From Pseudobdellovibrionaceae bacterium (GTDB taxonomy: Bacteria > Bdellovibrionota > UBA1018 > UBA6935): a DNA stretch of 37,136 nucleotides. Positions 31,562 through 37,136 of this stretch are shown in pieces. The notes beneath the pieces are model-generated. The model worked only from the letters and a program-made list of their open reading frames with translations. It did not search any database and was not told the DNA's origin. Both the position numbers and the translations under genes were made by a program. The stretch is taken from NCBI GenBank assembly GCA_002722705.1, contig PBMP01000068.1, forward strand, positions 1 to 37,136, in the 5' to 3' direction. The number at the start of each line of letters is the position of its first letter. Position 1 is the first letter of the stretch.

Positions 31562-32080
31562 ATGTTCTTTTCAAAAAAAGAAAAAAGAGACCCTTATCAG
31601 GTATTATGGAAGCATCTCAAACAACAGTCTCCGCAAGTCTCTCCTTTTAGTACCGAGTCTTTATGGAAGCCACCGAAGGAGGACCGCTGGAGCTTTTTTT
31701 GTCCTTGTTGTTCAATGCCCAGAAAGATTAAGGGAAGTGCATCACCTACAAAGTTTCATGTATTTCAAATTGCTTTGACCTCTGTTCTTTTGACCACGAT
31801 TTTTTGGTCATTTTTTGAATGGAAAGGAATTTTTTCTTTTGTTCCTTTGTGGATTGGCTTTGAAGTTTTTTATCGAATTAGAATGAGAATCCGACTTCGA
31901 TGTGAGCACTGTGGTTTTGATCCTTATCTCTATTTGACTGATACCCAAAAAGCGAAAGAGGAAATACAGTCGTTTTGGAAGCAAAAAAGACCTGACTTAT
32001 TTGAAGAATCCGCTAAAGCTCCTCTGGAGCAAAATAATGCGCAAGCTTCGTCAGTCGGAAGTAATGACTTAATGAGCTAA
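31562..32080 (+). CDS. Zinc-ribbon membrane protein of unknown function
   Basis: This 172-residue protein has a CPCC motif (residues 47-50, FCPCCSMP), two adjacent predicted helices (~65-83 and ~88-105), then CEHC (LRCEHCGFDP). The two Cys pairs flank the membrane hairpin and could come together as one zinc ribbon on the cytoplasmic face. Both tails are hydrophilic. AGGAGG lies 11 bases before the ATG, somewhat far. No family is recognised. It is divergent from the Rsm22-like gene across a 79-base AT-rich gap. Confidence 0.68.
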   Translation: MFFSKKEKRDPYQVLWKHLKQQSPQVSPFSTESLWKPPKEDRWSFFCPCCSMPRKIKGSASPTKFHVFQIALTSVLLTTIFWSFFEWKGIFSFVPLWIGFEVFYRIRMRIRLRCEHCGFDPYLYLTDTQKAKEEIQSFWKQKRPDLFEESAKAPLEQNNAQASSVGSNDLMS

Positions 32081-32188
32081 GGTGGTCAGGCTCGCTTCAG
32101 ATCGGTGGAATTTAAAAGTACCCCTATTTAATTTCTTTCTGGTTTCCGGATCTTGACTCTTTTGAGGAACAAAGCTAAAGCTGGCTCT

Positions 32189-32656
32189 ATGTCAGTAAAT
32201 AAAGTGATTTTAGTAGGTCGGTTAGGTCAGGATCCAGAAGTTAAACAAACTGGAGGAGGATCTTCAGTAGCTAATTTTAGTCTGGCTACCAATGAAACAT
32301 GGGTAGATAAACAAGGTCAGCGTCAAGAAAGAACAGAGTGGCATCGGATTGTGGTCTGGGGGCGATTAGCAGAGCTTTGTGGTCAGTATTTATCAAAGGG
32401 CAGGCAAGCTTATCTAGAGGGAAAGCTTCAAACTCGTCAATGGCAGGATAAAGATGGGCAAACCCGTTACACAACTGAAGTTCAAGCTCAGACGGTTCAA
32501 TTCCTAGGTGGACAGAGTGCTTCTGCAGGACAATCGTCATACGGCCAATCTCAACCTAATTATGGTCAATCTAATGAGATGAGTATGGGAAACCCTGGTT
32601 TTATGGGGATGACTTCTGAAGAACCTGCTTTTACAGAAGATGATGTTCCATTTTAA
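32189..32656 (+). CDS. ssb: Single-stranded DNA-binding protein
   Basis: This 155-residue tetrameric SSB coats single-stranded DNA in replication and repair. The OB fold begins [18 protein letters not shown] and includes [25 protein letters not shown] and [12 protein letters not shown] Gly/Ser/Gln-rich linker leads to the acidic protein-recruiting tip EDDVPF. The ATG at 32189 matches the family start; a TTG at 32153 would add 12 alien residues. A terminator follows at 32692-32727. No rpsF/rpsR neighbours are present. Confidence 0.96.
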   Translation: MSVNKVILVGRLGQDPEVKQTGGGSSVANFSLATNETWVDKQGQRQERTEWHRIVVWGRLAELCGQYLSKGRQAYLEGKLQTRQWQDKDGQTRYTTEVQAQTVQFLGGQSASAGQSSYGQSQPNYGQSNEMSMGNPGFMGMTSEEPAFTEDDVPF

Positions 32657-32691
32657 GGAATAAAAGACTATAACACAGAGAGATTTTCTTG

Positions 32692-32727
32692 CCTGATTGA
32701 GCATAGAGTTTAATCAGGTTTTTTTTT
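32692..32727 (+). terminator. Rho-independent terminator after ssb
   Basis: Arms CCTGATT (32692-32698) and AATCAGG (32712-32718) form a 7-bp stem with a 13-nt loop, followed by nine T residues to 32727. Confidence 0.85.
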
Positions 32728-32742
32728 GCGAGGTAAAAAACA

Positions 32743-33477
32743 ATGCGATCTTTAGTCATTATTCCTACCTATAATGAAGCTGAAAATATTAAGCCTATTG
32801 TGACAGAGATTTTATCTTTGACTCCCGAAGATCTTCACATTTTGATTGCAGACGACCGCTCTCCAGATGGGACAGGTGCTTTGGCGGATCAATTGTCAGC
32901 ACAAAATTCGAGAGTTCATGTTCTTCATCGAGAGAAGAAAGAAGGATTAGGACGAGCCTATATTGCTGGATTTCGTTGGGGGCTTTCTAAGGGGTACGAT
33001 GTATTGATTGAAATGGATGCTGACTTTTCTCATAACCCTAAATACTTGAAGGATATGTTAGAGGCTCTAAAAACTCATGATGTTGCAATTGGAAGTCGCT
33101 ATGTTCCAGGAGGGGGAACTGTTCATTGGGGATTGGGGAGGAAGATTTTGAGTCGTGGAGGGAGTTTTTATGCCCGAATGATCTTAGGAGCTCCCATTCG
33201 AGATTTTACAGGTGGGTTTAATGGATGGCACCGTGAAGTTTTAGAGTCTTTAGGGTTAGAGAGTTTGGAGTCCGATGGTTACTCCTTTCAAATCGAATTG
33301 AAATTTAGGGCTTTTCGACTCGGTTTTCGGATAAAGGAGTTTCCAATTATTTTTGAAGATCGACAGGTCGGGCAGTCTAAAATGAATAAAAAGATTGTAA
33401 TCGAAGCATTGATGAAAATTTGGCGTTTTCGTATGGGTGCCTCTCAAATTCAACCCAGAGTCCTTCCCAGGTCTTGA
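32743..33477 (+). CDS. Polyprenol-phosphate mannosyltransferase-like GT2 (Dpm1 family)
   Basis: This 244-residue cytoplasmic-face GT2 enzyme lacks C-terminal membrane helices, as in the short Dpm1 class. Motifs are LVIIPTYNEAENI, the donor-binding ADDRSPDGTG (family norm is VDDxSPDGT), MDADFSHNP (the DxD-like metal site) and the acceptor-loop segment GSRYVPGGG. It should transfer a hexose, commonly mannose, from a nucleotide sugar to a polyprenyl phosphate for envelope glycan or glycoprotein synthesis. GAGG lies 9 bases before the ATG. Confidence 0.88.
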   Translation: MRSLVIIPTYNEAENIKPIVTEILSLTPEDLHILIADDRSPDGTGALADQLSAQNSRVHVLHREKKEGLGRAYIAGFRWGLSKGYDVLIEMDADFSHNPKYLKDMLEALKTHDVAIGSRYVPGGGTVHWGLGRKILSRGGSFYARMILGAPIRDFTGGFNGWHREVLESLGLESLESDGYSFQIELKFRAFRLGFRIKEFPIIFEDRQVGQSKMNKKIVIEALMKIWRFRMGASQIQPRVLPRS

Positions 33478-33538
33478 TTTCTTTTGCATCCTGACGCTAA
33501 AACTCGTTAAAATAAGGATACTTAAGGAGCTCTTTGGG

Positions 33539-34405
33539 ATGAAGTTATATCGATTTTTTTTAGTGCTTTTATTGATGCCTCAGATGAGTTGGTCTGCTGA
33601 GCTGGTTGCACCTTTGATTTTGATGGATAAAGCAAAAAATTTACTTCATTTAGCTGATTATGATCCTCAAAAGTATAAAATTATCAAAACATTTCATGCG
33701 ACGACTGGAAGAGTTAAAGGGGATAAAACAGATGAAGGAGATTTAAAAACTCCTGAAGGGATTTATTTTTTTACAGCTCATTTAACTCCTCCAAGTTTGA
33801 AAAAAAAATTTGGGGTAAGAGCCTTCTATATGAACTACCCTAATCCTTATGACAAAATGGCTGGACGTACAGGGTTCGATATAATGCTTCACGCAACAGA
33901 TACACCTGAACGATTAAAAAAAGATTTCGATAGTGAGGGATGTATCGTTTTAAGTAATGAAGATATTGATTCTGTTAAAAAATATATTTCATTAAAATCA
34001 ACTCCAATTCTCGTTTTTTCAGAACTCAGTGATTCTTGGTTATATCCAGAGAAGGATAAAAAACTATATGAGTTTATTCATCAGTGGATTACCGCATGGA
34101 AAAATAAAGATGTTGAAAAGTATATTCATGGATATCATTCAGAGTTTAGTTATAAAGGCAAAAATTTAAAGCAATGGAAACAGTATAAAGAGTCTTTAAA
34201 TAAACGCTATCACACTATTGAGATCGATGTTTCATCACCTCGGTTTTATCGTCATCCGAAATACAGCGTAGTTACTTTTGAACAAGATTATCGATCTAAA
34301 AATAAAAAAGGAAGAACGCTTTTTCGTTCAAAAGGTTTAAAGAAGTTATTTATTGCTCAAGAGCAAGGTGAATACAAAATTATCTCTGAGCAGTTTAACC
34401 CCTAA
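33539..34405 (+). CDS. L,D-transpeptidase/carboxypeptidase (YkuD) with C-terminal NTF2-like domain
   Basis: This 288-residue periplasmic protein has a signal peptide (MKLYRFFLVLLLMPQMSWS). The YkuD domain (~22-165) has catalytic His118 (MLHAT) and Cys135 in DSEGCIVL. The C-terminal ~100 residues (EFIHQWITAWKNKDVEKYI onward) resemble an NTF2/SnoaL-like pocket. This two-domain layout matches Helicobacter Csd6 and Campylobacter Pgp2, which trim tetrapeptides to tripeptides and set cell shape, so L,D-carboxypeptidase activity is as likely as cross-linking. The ATG at 33539 has AAGGAG 9 bases upstream; an earlier in-frame ATG at 33437 lies inside the previous gene. It leads a peptidoglycan gene set. 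Confidence 0.85.
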   Translation: MKLYRFFLVLLLMPQMSWSAELVAPLILMDKAKNLLHLADYDPQKYKIIKTFHATTGRVKGDKTDEGDLKTPEGIYFFTAHLTPPSLKKKFGVRAFYMNYPNPYDKMAGRTGFDIMLHATDTPERLKKDFDSEGCIVLSNEDIDSVKKYISLKSTPILVFSELSDSWLYPEKDKKLYEFIHQWITAWKNKDVEKYIHGYHSEFSYKGKNLKQWKQYKESLNKRYHTIEIDVSSPRFYRHPKYSVVTFEQDYRSKNKKGRTLFRSKGLKKLFIAQEQGEYKIISEQFNP

Positions 34406-34411
34406 TCGATT

Positions 34412-35545
34412 ATGAGTGAGTTTCTTCGTACAAAATTGTGTATTCAAAATGCTCTTAAAAAAGAGGTATTTCCTGGAGCGGTTTTTGGAGTTTATTATTT
34501 AAATTCAGAAAAAAAAAATGATGTATTTTCTTTTGGAAATCAAAAAAAAATTCCAACTGTAGAAAATATGACGGATCATACAATCTTTGACCTTGCTTCA
34601 TTGACTAAAATCTTAGGAACAACTGCCTCAGTGATGAGATTAATTGAGAGAGGGGTCCTTTCTTGGACAACTCCAGTTTTAAAGTATTTTCCTCAAATAA
34701 AAAAAAAGATTACTGTTGAGCAATTACTTTCTCATACTTCTGGTTTACCTGCATGGTATGCTTTTTATGATGATTTTAGGTCTTATTTTGAGACTGATGA
34801 TCTTTGGAATATCTCTAGAAAAGAAAAATCGGACTTTATACGGAAGTGCGTATTTGAAAAAGAGTTCATTTCTGATCCGGGATCAACCGTTCTCTATTCC
34901 GATCTTGGTTTTTTAATTTTGGGTTTCTTGATTGAAGAAATTCTAGAAACAACACTTGAGGATGCCTTTTTAGATTTGGTGTGGAAACCTATGGGGATTA
35001 AAGGTTTTCATATGAATGAAATTAGAGATTCTGTGAAAAATTCGATAGATCCTAGATATGCTGCTACCGAGAATTGTCCTTGGAGAAAAGGAGTCCTGCA
35101 AGGACAAGTTCATGATGATAATACCTGGGCAATAGGTGGAATAGCTGGTCATGCTGGAGTTTTTGGAAGTGTTTACGATATATTAAAATTTTGTGAGTCA
35201 ATTGATAAATGTTTTTTCTCACCAAAAGTTTTAAAAGAGTCTTGGAAAAGAATGAATTTTCCAAGAGAATGTGTTCGAGCACGAGGTTGGGATACTCCTT
35301 TTTCAGGTTATGGGAAATCAACGGGAGAGTTTCGAAGTGAAAAAACGCGTGGTCATTTAGGATTTACGGGAACATCTTTATGGATTGATCCGATAAATCA
35401 AATTGCGGTGACTCTATTGACTAATCGAGTCCATCCGACCAGAGAAAACGATCAAATTATTGCTTTTCGACCGTTGTTTCATAATGCTGTATACGCAGAT
35501 TTATTTCCAAAATTTGGGAAAATTTACGATAGGATGACGATATGA
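34412..35545 (+). CDS. Serine hydrolase, beta-lactamase/class C PBP fold
   Basis: This 377-residue protein has the SxxK motif Ser63-LT-Lys66 in DLASLTKILGTT, the Tyr motif as Tyr162-SD (family YxN) and GHxGFTGT-like RGHLGFTGT near the C-terminus in place of KTG. It has no signal peptide, so it is probably cytoplasmic, unlike periplasmic D,D-carboxypeptidases and AmpC. It lies 6 bases after the YkuD gene and overlaps mpl by ATGA. A role in processing imported muropeptides is an inference; an esterase or peptidase role is equally possible. Confidence 0.78.
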   Translation: MSEFLRTKLCIQNALKKEVFPGAVFGVYYLNSEKKNDVFSFGNQKKIPTVENMTDHTIFDLASLTKILGTTASVMRLIERGVLSWTTPVLKYFPQIKKKITVEQLLSHTSGLPAWYAFYDDFRSYFETDDLWNISRKEKSDFIRKCVFEKEFISDPGSTVLYSDLGFLILGFLIEEILETTLEDAFLDLVWKPMGIKGFHMNEIRDSVKNSIDPRYAATENCPWRKGVLQGQVHDDNTWAIGGIAGHAGVFGSVYDILKFCESIDKCFFSPKVLKESWKRMNFPRECVRARGWDTPFSGYGKSTGEFRSEKTRGHLGFTGTSLWIDPINQIAVTLLTNRVHPTRENDQIIAFRPLFHNAVYADLFPKFGKIYDRMTI

Positions 35546-36981
35546 GTGAATTTAAAATTTCAGACCTAAAACATGTTCATGTAGTAGGTGCTTGCGGAAC
35601 TTTGATGGGCGCTTTTTGTTCTTATTTGAAGAGTCAAGGTATTCGAGTGACGGGGTCTGATCAAAATATCTATCCACCCATGAGTGAAGTATTAGCTTCA
35701 GCTGGAGTAGAATTATTTTCTGGATACTCAGAGGAAAATATCAAAAATATTGAGAAAACAGTTGATCTTGTTGTGATTGGAAATGTGATTCGAAGAGAAA
35801 ACCCTGAAGCTCAATATGTCATGAAAGAAATGATTCCTTATACATCGCTTCCGGAGTTCATGAAAAATGGACTTTTACAAGAGACTAGAAATTTAATTTG
35901 TGCTGGTACTCATGGAAAAACAACGACATCGAGTATGCTTGCTCATGTTTTAAAGCAACTGAATGCAGATCCTTCATACTTTATTGGGGGAGTGTCTTTG
36001 GATTTACCGCAGAGTTTTTATGTCTCTGATAACGAAACCCGCTACTTTGTTTTAGAGGGAGATGAATATGATACCGCGTTTTGGGATAAGGTTCCTAAGT
36101 TTACACATTATCGACCGACGGATGTCATTTTAACTTCAGTCGAATTTGATCATGCAGATATTTATGATTCTTTTGAGCAAGTGATTGTTCAGTTTGAGAA
36201 ATTAATTGAAAATATTGACTCAAAGGGAAGAGTGATTGCGTGTATTGATTATCCAGTCATGAGCCGAGTTTTAGAAAAAGCAAAGGTTCCGGTATTAACC
36301 TATGGAAGTCATGCAGTAAGCTTCGCACGATTCGTCCCAGCAAAAATTGAAACGACCCCAGAGGGAACTCGATTTGATATTATGGACTCTGGTAAAAAAG
36401 TTGGAAGTTTAAAAATTCACTCCTATGGAAACCACAATATATTGAATGCGATGAGTGTATGGATTGAATGTCGTGAGCTTGGTTACAGCGCTGAGGAAAT
36501 AGCAGTCGCATTTGAGAGTTTTCATGGAGTCAAAAGACGACAGGAAGTTCGAGGAGTGATTCAAGGAAGAACGGTCATTGATGACTTTGCTCATCATCCG
36601 ACTGCTGTAAAGGAAACAGTTGAAGCCTTTAGACAAAAATATCCTAATCAAAGACTTGTTGTGGTTTTTGAGCCACGTTCCGCAACTTCGAGAAGAAGAG
36701 TGTTTCAAAAAGATTTTATTCGAGCATTAAAAGGGGCTGATGCTGTTTTTATTTCTGAACCTTATGACCAATCTCACATTGAAGTTCATGATCGGTTTTC
36801 AAGTCAGATCGTAGTCGATGACTTAAAAAGAAAACATGTGGATGCTTTTTTGATGAAATCAATTGAAGAAGGAGTTTCTCAGATTGCTGATTATTCTCAA
36901 TCTGGAGATGTGATTGCTGTTCTCTCTAATGGGGGATTTGGTGGACTTATTCCAAAACTCTTAAGTCGATTAGAGCAATAG
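35542..36981 (+). CDS. mpl: UDP-MurNAc:murein tripeptide ligase Mpl
   Basis: This 479-residue Mur ligase rejoins L-Ala-gamma-D-Glu-meso-DAP to UDP-MurNAc, salvaging recycled cell wall. The N-terminal Rossmann domain begins HVHVVGACGTLMGA, followed by the ATP P-loop GTHGKTTT (122-129), the central catalytic segment EGDEYDTAFWDK with SVEFDHADIY, and the C-terminal substrate domain with DDFAHHPTAVKETVE. The SxEFDHADIY and lack of an acceptor amino-acid domain distinguish it from MurC. It overlaps the serine hydrolase by ATGA, consistent with a peptidoglycan-recycling operon. A weak terminator follows. Confidence 0.93.
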   Translation: MSEFKISDLKHVHVVGACGTLMGAFCSYLKSQGIRVTGSDQNIYPPMSEVLASAGVELFSGYSEENIKNIEKTVDLVVIGNVIRRENPEAQYVMKEMIPYTSLPEFMKNGLLQETRNLICAGTHGKTTTSSMLAHVLKQLNADPSYFIGGVSLDLPQSFYVSDNETRYFVLEGDEYDTAFWDKVPKFTHYRPTDVILTSVEFDHADIYDSFEQVIVQFEKLIENIDSKGRVIACIDYPVMSRVLEKAKVPVLTYGSHAVSFARFVPAKIETTPEGTRFDIMDSGKKVGSLKIHSYGNHNILNAMSVWIECRELGYSAEEIAVAFESFHGVKRRQEVRGVIQGRTVIDDFAHHPTAVKETVEAFRQKYPNQRLVVVFEPRSATSRRRVFQKDFIRALKGADAVFISEPYDQSHIEVHDRFSSQIVVDDLKRKHVDAFLMKSIEEGVSQIADYSQSGDVIAVLSNGGFGGLIPKLLSRLEQ

Positions 36982-37015
36982 TCGATATTTCGTTTTCTTT
37001 TATTTGTTTTTATTT

Positions 37016-37037
37016 CAATGAGTTATCATTGTTTTTT
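37016..37037 (+). terminator. Weak rho-independent terminator after mpl
   Basis: CAATGA (37016-37021) and TCATTG (37026-37031) form a 6-bp stem with loop GTTA, followed by six T residues to 37037. The stem is short and AT-rich, so termination may be partial. The presumed IS end begins at the next base. Confidence 0.5.
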
Positions 37038-37136
37038 GGCGTTGTTGCATAATTCGCGTCATAGATGAGGGAATTCCTAGAAATCCCATAGATTTACGTA
37101 ACATCCCTGAGCGGCATTCCTAATGTAGTCATTTTA
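37038..37136. mobile_element. Terminal part of an IS5/IS903-type insertion sequence (truncated by window end)
   Basis: GGCGTTGTTGCATAATTC at 37038-37055 matches the IS903-type 18-bp terminal inverted repeat as I remember it at 15 of 18 positions, and it starts at the expected GGC. About 40 bases inside, the minus strand carries what looks like the C-terminal end of a transposase. The other end and the 9-bp target duplication lie outside the window, so it cannot be confirmed. Confidence 0.5.
37094..37136 (-). CDS. C-terminal end of a presumed IS5-family transposase (partial)
   Basis: The minus-strand frame entering from the window edge reads KMTTLGMPLRDVT and stops at 37096-37094. A (N/K)MTxLGMP-type ending is, as I recall, common at the C-terminus of IS5/IS903-group DDE transposases, and the stop lies ~40 bases inside the inverted repeat as expected. 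With only 13 residues the assignment is tentative. Confidence 0.4.
   Translation of the reverse strand, partial: KMTTLGMPLRDVT

Noticed and set aside
32153-32182. TTGACT-17-TAAAGC as a promoter for ssb
   Set aside because: The -10 match is poor (TAAAGC) and the start would leave almost no leader; too weak to annotate.
33437-33538. N-terminal extension of the YkuD protein from the ATG at 33437
   Set aside because: It overlaps the previous gene and buries a good signal peptide; the ATG at 33539 has a Shine-Dalgarno.

Overview
The window is AT-rich chromosomal DNA from a Gram-negative, diderm, LPS-making bacterium. It carries lipid A genes, BamA, a Skp/OmpH chaperone, a LolCD-type lipoprotein exporter, a heptosyltransferase, an L,D-transpeptidase family enzyme and Mpl. 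The AT-richness, the dense operons with ATGA overlaps, the order lysS-lolC-lolD-bamA-ompH-lpxD-fabZ-lpxA-lpxB, the DUF3108 lipoprotein and the Rsm22-like methyltransferase fit a Bdellovibrionota/Oligoflexia-type or other former deltaproteobacterial lineage. That placement is inference; no rRNA gene is present to settle it.

Layout. 1-500: the end of a Gly-rich repeat protein, its terminator, and a short terminated structured RNA or leader. 516-4470: methylmalonyl-CoA epimerase, a rhomboid protease, a small possibly leaderless ORF, trxB and lysS. 4510-18184: a long co-directional envelope operon (lolC, lolD, bamA, ompH, lpxD, fabZ, lpxA, a fused lpxB-lpxK, an LpxL-type acyltransferase, a DUF3108 lipoprotein, a heptosyltransferase and a GT4 glycosyltransferase). 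It makes lipid A and core LPS, releases lipoproteins to Lol and inserts outer-membrane barrels. 18278-22595: a TPR-like lipoprotein, a convergent amino-acid permease, and rpsA with a clear sigma-70 promoter and a strong terminator.

22662-24465 (minus strand): a membrane-anchored LuxR-type regulator, a cytochrome b561-like protein with an acidic/His tail, and a degenerate Nudix-fold protein cut off by its own terminator. 24602-26764: sppA and rsmB. 26761-30168 (minus strand): the most unusual block, two tandem copies of a two-gene cassette. Each copy encodes a small 6-Cys secreted protein followed by a large 12-Cys secreted protein, and every cysteine is conserved between copies. I recognise no family for either. 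30274-31482 (minus strand): an Rsm22/METTL17-like methyltransferase with four candidate Fe-S cysteines. 31562-33477: a zinc-ribbon membrane protein, ssb and a Dpm1-like glycosyltransferase. 33539-36981: a peptidoglycan group (Csd6-like L,D-transpeptidase family protein, serine hydrolase, Mpl). The last ~100 bases look like the edge of an IS5/IS903-type insertion sequence with the transposase C-terminus on the minus strand.

The strongest candidate for something undescribed is the duplicated disulfide-rich secreted cassette. Next come the LpxB-LpxK fusion, the RNA structures before mce and bamA, and the redox/regulator cluster at 22.6-24.5 kb. No rRNA, tRNA or CRISPR array was seen, and no stretch over 300 bases lacks a gene.
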